From an uncultured Pirellulaceae bacterium (GTDB lineage: Bacteria; Planctomycetota; Planctomycetia; Pirellulales; Pirellulaceae), in contig CALFWR010000119.1 in assembly GCA_937928555.1 (NCBI GenBank), positions 1-33,412 of the forward strand: 33,412 bases of DNA, written 5' to 3'. This document shows, one piece after another, positions 15,531 through 25,500 of this stretch. The position numbers and the translations under genes were made by a program. The notes beneath the pieces are model-generated. The model had not been told where the DNA came from. It saw nothing but the letters and a program-made list of their open reading frames with translations, and ran no database searches. Within the stretch, counting starts at the first letter, position 1. Every line of letters begins with the position of its first letter.

Positions 15531-15753
15531 AGCTTCCAGGAGTCGAGCGACGTAACTGGCAACCCCGCGTGGGCCGAATCAAATTGCCACCGAAACCCCG
15601 ATTCACCCTGCGGACCCAAGGCGGACAATGGATTCATCAGATCAGGTGACCACCCTGAATAATTCGGGTTGAACTTGCCTTTCACCGCTGACTGTCCGAT
15701 AAATGAAGATGCAGGTGCGGCATGCGCCGGTTTGAACGACAGGGTTATGGCAC

Positions 15754-16641
15754 ATGGGCTTTGAAGACCGACATTACAACCGCGAAGAAACCTACGGATC
15801 CCAACGGGGCCTCTCCAGGTTCTCGATCATCGCAATTCTGATCGGGATCAACGTGATCATCTGGCTGGCGGACTCCTTCACCCCGGTCGTCGGAGTTGAC
15901 CCCAAAGGCAAAGCGGCAGCCCACTGGCTGTCCGACAACGTGCTGGCGCTCAACCCGACCGAGCCCTGGAAGATCTGGACGTTTTTGACATACGGGTTCG
16001 CCCATGCGCCGATCGATTCGACGACCGGTGTCTGGCACATCGCCGGCAACATGCTGGTGCTGTTTTTCCTGGGCCGCCCGATCGCGTACCTGTTGGGACG
16101 TTATGAGTTCCTGCGTTTCTACTTGGTCGCGGTTGTCGTTTCCGGCTTGGCATTTTTTCTCTGGTCGATCGGGACCGGATCGACCAACGGCGTCGTCGGC
16201 GCGTCGGGGGCGGCCAGCGCGATCGTGGCGTACTTTGCGCTCCGCTTCCCCAACGAGAAACTTCTGGTGTGGGGTATCCTTCCAGTGAAAGCCTGGATTC
16301 TTGGATTGTTCATCGTGGGTCAGGAATTGTTTCGGGCTGTCGGCGGTGAATCGGGGATCGCGTGGCAAGCTCACCTTGCCGGACTGGCTTTCGGCGCAGC
16401 CTACTACAAACTCAACTGGAACTTTTCGCGGCTTGGCGAGATGTTTTCCAAACTCACCGATCGCAACCCGAATCTCAAAGTCCACAATCCGGAATCACGT
16501 GCCGACGTGCGTGCGGACAAACTGAAATCGCAGGCCGACCAGATCTTGGCCAAAATCAGCCAACACGGCGAAGAAAGCCTGTCGCGAAAGGAACGCAAGA
16601 TCCTCGAGAAGTACAGCAAATCGCTGCGGGACGGCGGATAA
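15754..16641 (+). CDS. Rhomboid-family intramembrane serine protease
   Basis: 295 aa with about six membrane segments. The HxxxN element on the second core helix is WHIAGNM (His95, Asn99), the nucleophile is Ser151 in GASGA, and the partner His207 lies in AWQAHLAGLAFG, so the Ser-His dyad is intact. Rhomboids cleave transmembrane helices of other proteins within the lipid bilayer. The cytoplasmic tail (res. ~250-295: ADQILAKISQHGEESLSRKE onward) is a conserved small helical domain often found after bacterial rhomboids (DUF6576-like). It precedes bioB on the same strand by 110 bp; no functional link to biotin synthesis is implied. Substrate unknown. Confidence 0.92.
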   Translation: MGFEDRHYNREETYGSQRGLSRFSIIAILIGINVIIWLADSFTPVVGVDPKGKAAAHWLSDNVLALNPTEPWKIWTFLTYGFAHAPIDSTTGVWHIAGNMLVLFFLGRPIAYLLGRYEFLRFYLVAVVVSGLAFFLWSIGTGSTNGVVGASGAASAIVAYFALRFPNEKLLVWGILPVKAWILGLFIVGQELFRAVGGESGIAWQAHLAGLAFGAAYYKLNWNFSRLGEMFSKLTDRNPNLKVHNPESRADVRADKLKSQADQILAKISQHGEESLSRKERKILEKYSKSLRDGG

Positions 16642-16751
16642 CGCCGCACCAATCCGGGCAAAGCCAAAGGAATCGGCTCGAAACGCTTGGCGCATTCGGC
16701 CCAGTCGATCTACCATAGCGACCTTTGTCAGGCTCTCTCCGATACCAATCC

Positions 16752-17708
16752 ATGTCGACTGCAACCCAACCCCGAACTTGGACCCGCGAGCAGGTCGTTG
16801 AGCTGTTCGAACTTCCCTTCAACGACCTTCTGTTTCGTGCGATCAATGTTCACCGCGAGCACCACGATCCCAACGCCGTGCAACTCAGCACCCTGCTAAG
16901 CATCAAAACAGGCGCCTGTCCGGAAGACTGTGCTTACTGCCCGCAAAGTGCCCGCTACAAAACGGGGCTGAAAAAAGAAAAGCTGATGCCCCTAGAGCAG
17001 ATCGTCGACGCGGCGAAACGAGCCAAAGAAAACGGCGCGAGCCGATTCTGCATGGGTGCCGCCTGGCGTAGCCCCAAAGATTCCGACATCGAAGAAGTCT
17101 CCGCTGCGGTTCGCGCGGTCAAAGAACTGGGCCTGGAAACCTGTGCCACCCTCGGCATGCTCAAAGAAGAACACGCCGACGCCCTGAAAGACTCCGGCCT
17201 GGACTATTACAACCACAACCTTGATACTTCGCCCGAGTTCTATGGCGACATCATCTCGACGCGGACTTATCAGGATCGCCTGGACACGCTGGAGCGGGTT
17301 CGCGGGGCGGGCATGAAAGTCTGCTGCGGCGGGATCGTGGGAATGGGCGAAGACCTGAACGACCGCGCGGGCTTGCTGGTGACTTTGGCCAACCTCGATC
17401 CGCAACCCGAAAGCGTCCCGATCAACAACCTGGTCAAAGTCGCCGGGACGCCGCTGGAGTCCACCGAAGACCTCGATCCGTTTGACTTTGTTCGCACCAT
17501 CGCGGTTGCCCGAGTCCTGATGCCCAAGTCCTACGTGCGGCTTTCGGCAGGACGTGAGGTGATGAGCGATGAGCTTCAGGCGCTTTGCTTTCTGGCCGGA
17601 GCCAATTCGATCTTTTACGGCGACAAGCTTTTGACGACCGGAAACGCGGCCGCAGACGCAGACCGCGAACTGTTCGATCGACTGGGCCTGACTCCGGACC
17701 AGAAGTAA
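16752..17708 (+). CDS. bioB: Biotin synthase
   Basis: 318 aa. Radical SAM enzyme that inserts sulfur into dethiobiotin, the last step of biotin synthesis. The [4Fe-4S] motif CPEDCAYC (Cys56, Cys60, Cys63) follows LLSIKTGA. Other BioB hallmarks are [19 protein letters not shown], the [13 protein letters not shown] segment, [10 protein letters not shown] and a C-terminal RLSAGRE. The ATG at 16752 is preferred over an in-frame TTG at 16725, though neither has a strong ribosome binding site. Length is typical of the family. It is the first gene of a four-gene cluster, with bioF starting four bases after its stop. No BirA operator was recognised upstream. Confidence 0.97.
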   Translation: MSTATQPRTWTREQVVELFELPFNDLLFRAINVHREHHDPNAVQLSTLLSIKTGACPEDCAYCPQSARYKTGLKKEKLMPLEQIVDAAKRAKENGASRFCMGAAWRSPKDSDIEEVSAAVRAVKELGLETCATLGMLKEEHADALKDSGLDYYNHNLDTSPEFYGDIISTRTYQDRLDTLERVRGAGMKVCCGGIVGMGEDLNDRAGLLVTLANLDPQPESVPINNLVKVAGTPLESTEDLDPFDFVRTIAVARVLMPKSYVRLSAGREVMSDELQALCFLAGANSIFYGDKLLTTGNAAADADRELFDRLGLTPDQK

Positions 17709-17712
17709 CTCC

Positions 17713-18876
17713 ATGTCGCTCAGAGAGTCCATCGAATCTGCGCATCGCGACCGGCAGAACAGCGGGCTCTGGAGAAAGCTGAATCGGCTCGAATCGGCAC
17801 AGGGCGTCAACATCGTCTGTGACGGCAAACCGCTGGTTAACTTTTCCAGCAACGACTACTTGGGCCTCGCGAACTGCGATCAGCTAAAGCAGGCCACCGC
17901 ACAAGCGGCCGAAAAATGGGGCACCGGATCCGGGGCATCGCATCTAGTCTGTGGGCACTTTTCGCTGCACGATGAACTTCAACAGCAAGTCGCCGAATTC
18001 GTTGGCGCCGAAAAAGCCATCGTGTTTTCGACCGGCTACATGGCCAACCTCGCCATCCCGGCGGCCTTTTTATCGCGTCATGATTTGCTCGTTCAGGACA
18101 AGCTCAACCATGCCTCGCTGATCGACGCCGGGCAGCTTTGTCGCGCCGACTGCAAACGCTACCGACACCTGGATGCGAACCACGCTCGCGAAATCGTTCA
18201 GCAGAGCGAAGCCCAGCGGACGCTGATCGCCACCGACGGTCTGTTCAGCATGAACGGGAGCACCGCGCCGATGAAACCGTTGCAGCAGCTATGCGCGGAG
18301 GATGAAAGTCGCTTGCTGTTGGTCGACGACGCGCACGGCTGGGGTGTGCTGGGCGAGCAGGGAAAGGGAACCCTTGCGCAGCAGGGCGCTGCCCCCACAG
18401 GCCCGGTGCTGATGGTGGGGACTTTCTCCAAAGCCGCCGGTTCGTTCGGGGCGTTTGCCGCTGGCGACGCGGTTTTGATCGAACATCTGATTCAACACGC
18501 CCGGCCGTTGATCTACACCACTGCCCTGCCCCCCGGCGTTGTCGCGGCGTCGCAGGCCGCGATTCGATTGTTTACCCAACAGCCCTGGCGACGTGAAAAG
18601 CTGCACGAAAACGTGGCCACGTTTCTACGATTGGCAAAGGAACACCGCGTCGAGCGACTGCCTTCATCGACACCGATTCAGTCCGTCGTTTTTGGGTCAC
18701 CGCAAACCGCCCAGGAGGCCTCGAAGTTTTTACTGAACAGAGGATTCCTTGTCGTTGCGATTCGACCGCCGACTGTACCGGCCGGAACGTCGCGACTGCG
18801 GATTACTTTGTCGGCCGATCATGAGGCAGAACAAATTGCGGCTTTGGTCAGAGCACTTGCCGAGGTACCCGCGTGA
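17713..18876 (+). CDS. bioF: 8-amino-7-oxononanoate synthase
   Basis: 387 aa, pyridoxal-phosphate enzyme of the alpha-oxoamine synthase family that condenses pimeloyl-ACP with alanine. Visible landmarks: FSSNDYLGLA near residue 44, GTGSGASHLVCG, the Schiff-base lysine Lys240 in GTFSKAAGSFG, and the cofactor-contacting LVDDAHGWG (Asp205/Asp206, His208). The His133 region (DKLNHASLIDG-like) is also present. Full family length and intact. It overlaps the next gene by four bases (GTGA), which indicates translational coupling. Confidence 0.95.
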   Translation: MSLRESIESAHRDRQNSGLWRKLNRLESAQGVNIVCDGKPLVNFSSNDYLGLANCDQLKQATAQAAEKWGTGSGASHLVCGHFSLHDELQQQVAEFVGAEKAIVFSTGYMANLAIPAAFLSRHDLLVQDKLNHASLIDAGQLCRADCKRYRHLDANHAREIVQQSEAQRTLIATDGLFSMNGSTAPMKPLQQLCAEDESRLLLVDDAHGWGVLGEQGKGTLAQQGAAPTGPVLMVGTFSKAAGSFGAFAAGDAVLIEHLIQHARPLIYTTALPPGVVAASQAAIRLFTQQPWRREKLHENVATFLRLAKEHRVERLPSSTPIQSVVFGSPQTAQEASKFLLNRGFLVVAIRPPTVPAGTSRLRITLSADHEAEQIAALVRALAEVPA

Positions 18877-19598
18877 AGATCGCCCTGATTCACGGCTGGG
18901 GGATTGGAAGCGAAATCTGGTCGCCTATTCTTGATCGCCTGGAGTCTCAATTCGAAGTCCTCCGGTTTGACCTGGCCGGCTACGGCTCGCGGGCAAGCGA
19001 ACCGTTCCCGAGTTCAATTCAGGCATTGGCTGATGATGCCCACCAGCGGATTCCTGCGGGGATGATCTGGGTCGGATGGTCACTCGGTGCGATGGTCTCG
19101 ATCGCGGCCGCGAGCCAACAAGCACCCCACCAACAAGCGCCCCACCAACGCGGGCTGTTGTTGGTTTGCCCGACGCTTCAGTTTTGTGATCGGCGCGGCA
19201 GCGGACCGGTCGATGACCTGGCAACCGGGGTCGATGCCGATCCAGCCAAAGCCCTCCGCCGGTTTGCGCTTTCGCTCCCGGCAAGCCAAAACCGACGGGC
19301 ACTCAAATCAACGCTGGCTCAGTTCGCCGCGGATACTCCGTCAAAGGACACATTGCTCGCCGGCCTGGAGATTCTTGGTAGTTGCGACTTGAGCCCACAG
19401 GCTGCCGGGATAGACTTGCCGGTACACGTGATCGCTGGCGGTAGCGATCAGATCATTCCCGCGTCGCACGCATCGAAAGTCAGCCGGCTGATTCGCGGCA
19501 GTGGGTTTGATGAACTTTCCTGTGGCCATGTGCCGTTTCTCGAATGTCCCGACCTGTTCGTGGAGAGGCTTGTTGAATTCGCCAAAGCGACTTTTTGA
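18873..19598 (+). CDS. bioH: BioH-like pimeloyl-ACP methyl ester esterase
   Basis: 241 aa alpha/beta hydrolase starting with GTG at 18873, overlapping the bioF stop. MKIALIHGWGIG gives the oxyanion region, WVGWSLGAM the nucleophile Ser70, GGSDQIIP the acid Asp192 and SCGHVPFLE the His219. Position between bioF and bioC, and the GWSLGA/GHVPF motifs, support BioH, which removes the methyl group so that the pimeloyl chain can leave the fatty-acid pathway. An oddity is the short duplicated QQAPH unit near residue 85, encoded by a tandem DNA repeat close to 19115-19147 and probably a loop expansion. The specific substrate is inferred from context. Confidence 0.85.
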   Translation: MKIALIHGWGIGSEIWSPILDRLESQFEVLRFDLAGYGSRASEPFPSSIQALADDAHQRIPAGMIWVGWSLGAMVSIAAASQQAPHQQAPHQRGLLLVCPTLQFCDRRGSGPVDDLATGVDADPAKALRRFALSLPASQNRRALKSTLAQFAADTPSKDTLLAGLEILGSCDLSPQAAGIDLPVHVIAGGSDQIIPASHASKVSRLIRGSGFDELSCGHVPFLECPDLFVERLVEFAKATF

Positions 19599-20370
19599 CA
19601 AACAGCGAATTGAACTTCAGTTCGACCTCGCCGCGGAACGCTACGATAAGCTCGCCAGCGTGCAGCGAGCGATGGCCGGTGATGTTCTCCAGCGGGTGGT
19701 TCAAGCGGAACTTCCTGCGTCCACACGCGTCGTCGATTTGGGATGCGGAACCGGCGAGCTGTTGCGGCGACTGGGCACAGCCGGTTTCTCGCAGGCGACC
19801 GGCTTGGACCTTTCGCAGAAAATGCTTGACGTCGCGGCTAGGCAGAATCCTGCGGCGCGATTTGTTCGCGGCGACATCGAATCGTTGCCGCTTGCGGACG
19901 ACTCTTTTGGCCTGGTTGTTTCTTCGGCTGCGATCCAGTGGTGTAACGCGGCGACGGCGGCAAGCGAAATGTTTCGGGTGCTTTGCCCGGGTGGAAAAGC
20001 GGTCGTGGGCACTTTTGCCGATCCTACGCTCGAGCAATGGAGCGAGGCTTTTGAGCAGCTTGGTCTGTCAAAGCGGGTGCATCCGTTTCAGAGCATCGAT
20101 CAAGTCAGCCAATCGTTTGACGATGCAGGGTTCGTCAACGTTTCGTCACGCCAGGTGATCCGCAGCGTCGAATTTGATTCCGTCAAAGCCATGTTCCGTT
20201 CGGTGCAACGACTGGGCGCCGCCAACGCGATGGATTCGCGAAACCAGCGACTGAGGCGGTCGGACTACCTGGCTTTGGTGGACCACTTCGAGGCTTTGCT
20301 CAAACGCGAAGGCACCCTCGGGCTGAGCTATTGCTGCGTGGTCCTTGAGGCGATCAAGCCTGCGAGCTGA
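19573..20370 (+). CDS. bioC: Malonyl-ACP O-methyltransferase
   Basis: 265 aa from TTG 19573, overlapping the bioH 3' end by 26 bp. GGAGAGG lies four bases upstream, and the protein then begins in the place usual for BioC (LFDKQRIELQFDLAAERYDK). SAM-binding motif I is VVDLGCGTGEL (res. ~53-63), followed by TGLDLSQKML, a GDIESLPLADDSFGLV acidic loop and SAAIQWC, all typical of BioC. The enzyme methylates malonyl-ACP to disguise it as a fatty-acid primer and so starts pimelate synthesis. The in-frame ATG at 19501 would overlap bioH by 98 bp and is unlikely. It is the last gene of the cluster; no bioA or bioD follows. Confidence 0.9.
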   Translation: MNSPKRLFDKQRIELQFDLAAERYDKLASVQRAMAGDVLQRVVQAELPASTRVVDLGCGTGELLRRLGTAGFSQATGLDLSQKMLDVAARQNPAARFVRGDIESLPLADDSFGLVVSSAAIQWCNAATAASEMFRVLCPGGKAVVGTFADPTLEQWSEAFEQLGLSKRVHPFQSIDQVSQSFDDAGFVNVSSRQVIRSVEFDSVKAMFRSVQRLGAANAMDSRNQRLRRSDYLALVDHFEALLKREGTLGLSYCCVVLEAIKPAS

Positions 20371-20397
20371 CCGTGGCTGCGGCTTGGTACGTTCCAC

Positions 20398-21042
20398 TCA
20401 AACCGATCCGTGTTTGATTTCCGCTTTGTTGGTCTCGAAGTTCTCCCACGGGTGAGGCTTCAGAAATTCGGCAAGCCGACTCTGGTCGCTGAAGTTGCTG
20501 TCGAGCCAAAACGGTAACTGATCGGCGTCCAGGAACACCGGCATGCGGTCGTGCAGCGGTGACATGAACGCGTTCGCGGCGGTGGTGATGATGGTGCAGG
20601 TTTCCACTGTCGGCGAATCAACAGCGGACTTGTCTTGCCAGCTTTCCCACAGACCGGCCATCAACAAAGGACTGCGATCCGGGCGGGCGATCAGCCAGGG
20701 CTGTTTTTTCTTTTGGCCTTTGACTGGCGTCCACTCGTAGAACCCATCCGCCACAATCACACAGCGTTTCGATTTGGCGGCAGCGCGGAAGGCCGGTTTT
20801 TCGAACACCGTTTCCGAACGGGCGTTGATCATCCGGGCTCCGATTTTCAGGTCTTTGGACCAAAACGGCACCAAACCCCATCGCAACATCACCGCCTGGG
20901 GCTGTTTGTCGATTTGACGCACCGCCAGAACGTCCTGGGTGGGGCAGATATTGTGTCGCGGTTCTTGCGGTGGAATTTCCAGACCGTCAAATAGTGTCGC
21001 GATCTCGCTCGCTGAAGTTTTCAGGGTAAAGCGTCCGCACAT
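20398..21042 (-). CDS. yedK: SOS response-associated peptidase (SRAP/YedK/HMCES)
   Basis: 214 aa beginning MCGRFTLKTS, with the essential Cys2 exposed after Met removal. This residue forms a thiazolidine crosslink to abasic sites in single-stranded DNA and shields them during replication. Other conserved active-site residues are Asn73 (MINARSET), Glu103 (DGFYEW) and His164 (SPLHDRMPV), so the active site looks complete. Length is typical. It is convergent with bioC (27 bp between stops) and divergent from the next small membrane protein gene. No LexA box was recognised in the 68-bp divergent region. Confidence 0.95.
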   Translation of the reverse strand: MCGRFTLKTSASEIATLFDGLEIPPQEPRHNICPTQDVLAVRQIDKQPQAVMLRWGLVPFWSKDLKIGARMINARSETVFEKPAFRAAAKSKRCVIVADGFYEWTPVKGQKKKQPWLIARPDRSPLLMAGLWESWQDKSAVDSPTVETCTIITTAANAFMSPLHDRMPVFLDADQLPFWLDSNFSDQSRLAEFLKPHPWENFETNKAEIKHGSV

Positions 21043-21110
21043 AATTCACTCACGCCAAACTGGCAAAAAGCTCCATTGTATTGCTCAGCCCTGCCCAAGG
21101 TCGAACCGAA

Positions 21111-21602
21111 ATGTCAAACGAAACTGATCCCAGGCCGGAAACTGGGCACCCGCCAGCGCTGGCCAAACCCATCCGCAGTCTGCAGATCATTTGCGGCGCG
21201 ATGATCCTGGCCTGCGGGGGTTCTTTGCTGGGTTCACTGCCGGGTTTGGATTTTGGAAATCTGCAGACGGAACTGAAGTTGCTTGTCCTGTTGGCAACCG
21301 TATCGTCGCTGGCGTTTCTTTTTGTGTCGCGTTTGCTGTTCGGGATCATTGTCGAAAACACCACCGCCAGGGCCGGGAAAGGTTCTCAGGAGCAACGCGG
21401 GTTTGCGGTCGTTCGCGGGGCCTGGCTGATTCGGTTTGTACTTTTTGCGGCGGTGTTTTTTCTGAATCTGATTGTGGGACTGTTGGAGAACAATTTGATT
21501 CCGCTGTTGATTGCAGCGTTGGCCGTATTGCTGATGCTGGTGAGCTTTCCCGTAAAAGGAAAAGTTGAAAATGTGCTCACAAAGCATTTGACGTCACGAT
21601 GA
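21111..21602 (+). CDS. Small four-helix membrane protein
   Basis: 163 aa from ATG 21111; the frame also has an upstream TTG at 21081. After a Pro-rich hydrophilic start, hydrophobic segments lie at about residues 23-43, 55-78, 101-122 and 128-145. No cysteine pairs, histidines or charged residues suggest a catalytic or transport function. The family is unknown to me. It is divergent from yedK, and a 21-bp tandem repeat follows it. Confidence 0.75.
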   Translation: MSNETDPRPETGHPPALAKPIRSLQIICGAMILACGGSLLGSLPGLDFGNLQTELKLLVLLATVSSLAFLFVSRLLFGIIVENTTARAGKGSQEQRGFAVVRGAWLIRFVLFAAVFFLNLIVGLLENNLIPLLIAALAVLLMLVSFPVKGKVENVLTKHLTSR

Positions 21603-21641
21603 TGGGTAGCTGAGATCGTTGCCAGATGGCTCGAACCCGCG

Positions 21642-21704
21642 GCCTTACCGACAGCGGCTCACGCCTTACCGATAGCGGCTCACGCCTTACGGCCAGCGGC
21701 TCAC
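21642..21704. repeat. 21-bp tandem repeat, three copies
   Basis: Units at 21642, 21663 and 21684: GCCTTACCGACAGCGGCTCA plus C, then variants with GATAGC and GGCCAGC. Translated, it gives a meaningless LTDSGSR-type peptide, so the open frame across it is not coding. The repeat lies between two small membrane protein genes. Confidence 0.9.
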
Positions 21705-21826
21705 TTCGGATGCCAGGCCGACGAAAGAATTCGGGATTGCTGCCAATAACTGGCCGTGGAGTGCGAATAGAAACACTGTCCCCGGGTTCTCTTTCGGGGC
21801 CGATTCGTCCCCACGGAAAAAAACGC

Positions 21827-22444
21827 ATGAACAAGTACCACCACGGCCTGACCTTTATCGCCGCGCTATTGATCGCATCTTTGACCGCAGGCATGGCCTG
21901 CGCACGGCAAACCGATTCGCCTCCAATTAGCCAACATGGCTCCGAGGTTGTCGAGAAAGTCAAAGACTCAATCAATGAAACCGCCGACGTGGTCAAAGAG
22001 AAAGCCGGCGAGATCGGCGAGACGATCAACCAGAATCCTGCCGCTCACGATCTGAGCCAAAGCATCCTCAATCCGATCTACCAGGCGGCCGAATGGGCGG
22101 GGCAGTATCCGGCGTTCTACTGGAGTGCGTTTGCACTGATGACCGCCGGAGTGGTCAGCTTCCTGCTGCAACTGGTGCTAAGCAAGTTCTTTCTGCTGTT
22201 CAAAATGCACATCAACATCAAGGAAATCATCATGGATGTTGTTGGACTTCTGATCAGCGTCGCCGGTTTGGTGTTCACCACCCAAGCGGCCGCAGAGAAC
22301 TCGGAGTCGTTTGTGCAAAGCCCCGCGGCAGTGATGTCGGCCCTGGCCGTGGGTGGCTTTATGGGTTTGGTGTTCTACGTCTGGGGCCAACGACAGGAAT
22401 TCCAGGCCGCCAGAGGTCGCGTCGATGTGGCCAAACCGGCGTAA
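21827..22444 (+). CDS. Secretory-signal membrane protein of unknown function
   Basis: 205 aa from ATG 21827. The frame is open to 21626, but the extra part only translates the tandem repeat, and the 21827 start gives a proper signal peptide (FIAALLIASLTAGMACARQ). A charged amphipathic helix follows (VVEKVKDSINETADVVKEKA), then three hydrophobic segments near residues 100-123, 135-155 and 170-190. The order suggests a periplasmic helical domain tethered by a membrane bundle. No family was recognised. GC content and codon use match its neighbours. Confidence 0.72.
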   Translation: MNKYHHGLTFIAALLIASLTAGMACARQTDSPPISQHGSEVVEKVKDSINETADVVKEKAGEIGETINQNPAAHDLSQSILNPIYQAAEWAGQYPAFYWSAFALMTAGVVSFLLQLVLSKFFLLFKMHINIKEIIMDVVGLLISVAGLVFTTQAAAENSESFVQSPAAVMSALAVGGFMGLVFYVWGQRQEFQAARGRVDVAKPA

Positions 22445-22590
22445 CCCCGTTCCCGGCAGAGACCAACCGCTAGCGGAACCGCCGTGGTTGATGATTTGGG
22501 CCAGTGATAGACTTCGGTTTTGAAGTTTGTTGCTGGCTTTCCCGTTGGAAGTGAACCCTCACGCCGCGCGGGGCAGTTTTTCGAATCAAC

Positions 22591-25500
22591 ATGGATGGAT
22601 CGATGCGTTTGCTGCTGCTTTCACTTTGGATCGGGCTGTTGTCATCACAGACCGCAGGTGCCGACGAACTGACACACGAATCGCAACCCGACTGGTGGCA
22701 AAACGATGCCTCCCTCCAGGACGTCTGGTTCGCCGACGCCAATACCGGATGGGCCGTGGGGTCGCACGGAACCCTGCTGCGAACCACTGACGGGGGAACG
22801 ACCTGGCAGCGGGGCGACATTGGAACTCAAACCGCTGGAGCTGACAGACCCAGCGTGCCACTGTCGGAGAAGATCAGCCGCACCAACCAACACGAATGGA
22901 TCGATCGACCCCAAGCCCAAAATCAGGAGGTATCTTTTTCAACCCGTTTCGAGTCCGTATTTTTCACCGACCCCAAACGTGGCTGGGCGGTGGGCGGCTA
23001 TGAACTTCCGGGGTTGAGCCACTCGAGGGCCGTCGTCGCGACGACGCGTGATGGCGGGCAGACTTGGCGAGAGCTACCGAATCAGCTCGCGCCCTACCTC
23101 AAGGCATTCGCGTTTCCCAATCCCAACAACAATCAAAGCGGCTGGGCGGTGGGCCACGCGGATCCGGCAACCGGATCGTCGGTCTACTTTAGCACCTCCG
23201 GCGGAAGCGTCTGGTCCAGCCAACAAACCAAACCCATGCCCGGTCTCAAGCGAGCGGTAGCGGCAGGCAATGGCTTCATCGTCATTGACCAAAACGGCAA
23301 TCTGGGCTCGGTCGCCATCAATCGCTTTGAGTATGCAGTTGTATCGACTCGTTATGCGCCGGTGATCAACGATGTGATCATGACCGATGCGGGAGAAGGC
23401 TGGGCAGTGGGCGCTGCGGGTGTTGTGGTGCGAACGATCGACGGCGGCAAAATCTGGGCACCGGTAACGAACCTGAAAGACAACCCGGCGATCGGATTTT
23501 GCAACTTCCGAGCGATATGCCAAAACGAATCGGACCTGTGGATTGGCGGAACGGCAGGTCGATTTCTCTATCGCGTGGATCGCGTGTCAGGCAATGCTCA
23601 AGCGGTGGAGCTTCCCGCCAACGCGTCGATCAATCGAATCCGGTTCGCGGATGCTAAACACGGCTGGGCGGTGGGGGACTATGGAGTCATCTTTGCGACC
23701 CGCGACGGCGGCGCGACATGGAAGCTTCAACGACGCGGCGCGGGCAGCGCGGCATCGTCGGTCGAAGCGGTGATTTTTACTGCGGCCAACCAGGAGATGC
23801 CACTGGAATTCCTTGCCAGGCAGTGTATCGAAAAAGGCAAACGCATCGCGGTGCGGGTCTTTGTTCGGCCCCAGGACCACGTTGACATCGATGCAATGCG
23901 CTGCGCCTGCGAGCGGATTGGCATTCGCAGCGTCGAACCGATTTACGTGGCACAGGATCGACCCGACAAACAACAATTTCTCATCGGCAGCATGGTGCAG
24001 CAGATCCGTCACTTGCGGCCTGCGATCGTCGCGGTGGCCGGTGATGACCTGTCTCCCGTTGTCGCTCACGCCGTTGAACAAGCCGCATCGCAAAGTGCCT
24101 TTGCCCCGCAACTGGGGCTTGGCCTGAGCCCCTGGCAGACGCGTTGGCAAATCGAACTGGTTGGTTCGCCGAACCGCGGCATCGGGGCTGACAAGTTCCT
24201 TCCTCAGGTTGGCGTCCATCTGTCCGACCTGGTGCTGCTTAGCCGATTGATGTTGGGGCGAAGTGCAGCAGTGCTTTCAACGTGGAACGCGATGAACTTT
24301 TCGATCGATTACGGGCAAACCGTGCGGCGGACTCTCGCCCGGGAAGATCCATTCACCAAAGTTGATTCCGCGAGAGGGTTTACGGCTTCGATTGCGGCGA
24401 GGAATCTTCACCAGATTCGTTCGATCGTGCAAAAAAGAAACACCATCGACCAACTGACGAAACTGCTGGAGCAATCGCCGAATCAGTCGGTAGCGTTCGA
24501 CAGTGAACTTCGTCGCTTCAGCTATTCGTTGACCGGAGACACGGGCAGCCAAAGCGCTGGCGGGTTGTGGCTGTATCAGCTTTCGGATCGTTTGCTGGCC
24601 AACGGCCATCCGCAGCAGGCGATCGAATGCCTTGAGTTGCTTGCCCAGATTTTTCCCAACCATTCGCTTGCTCCGCTGGCCAACACGCGGCTTGCCCGGC
24701 ATTTCTCCAGCGGTGAGTGGGCCAAAGTCGCCCAGGGCTACCCACGCGAGATGCTGAAAAAAGCCGGAGTCCAGCGGATCGGAATCCTTTCCGAAGACGA
24801 TTCAGTCGTCCAGCAGGCGTCCCTGGGTGATGGTAAAAATGAGTATCGCTGGACTAAGCCTGATTTGAATCAACAGTTGGACGCTGCCGCCGAATCGCTC
24901 CCGCCGTTTCTGCCCGATGACGCTGCCAAACCCGACCCCGCCACGATGGACCTGACGGTTGACGTTTCTCCCGAAGCCCTCCAAGAGTCGGTCAAAGGGA
25001 TCGAATCCATCGACCGGCTACTCAAAGGCGAAGATCCCATCAACGAACCGAGTCCGGTCAACGTTGCCGCTGTTCGCAAAGAGCGGTTCCTCAAAGCCGC
25101 TGAGTACTTTTCACGGATCGGCCAGTTGAATCCCGGCCTGGTGAAACGCAGCGACTATCGCTTTCTTCAGGCTCACATCGTTCGACAACTCAGCGCGGGC
25201 CAACCCGTGGCCACCGGCAGCAACCCGGCGCACTACTTTGAGCTTACGGTCAAAAATGGAGATGCCAAAAATCCGTTTGTGCTTGCCGCGGCAACCGAAG
25301 CCCGACTGGCGACTGACTCTCTGGCAACAGGCCAGCAACTTTTTGCCAGCCGTGCAGCAGAGCGGCCTTTGCTCGATGGGCTTGCCAATGAAAAAATCTG
25401 GAACGAAACTTCGCCGGCCACTAACGGTCTGCAAATCAGCGAAAAAGGCAACGTTGGCTTTGCCTGGGACAAAGAGCACTTCTACATATTGGTGCAATGC

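Larger units (their letters stand above)
14949..15753. other. Long repeat-bearing intergenic region
   Basis: 805 bp without a convincing gene. It holds element C (15051-15237) and the inverted hairpin repeat copy (15400-15530). A further terminus-like string, TGAATAATTCGGGTT, lies near 15657-15671. Minus-strand open frames here translate the repeat and are not considered genes. Confidence 0.6.

Noticed and set aside
15373..15685. Small minus-strand proteins in the intergenic region before the rhomboid gene
   Set aside because: They translate the hairpin repeat, lack ribosome binding sites and have no protein-like pattern.
16992..17852. Minus-strand open frame across bioB
   Set aside because: The plus strand encodes a complete biotin synthase with its three cysteines; the opposite frame is a codon-bias shadow.
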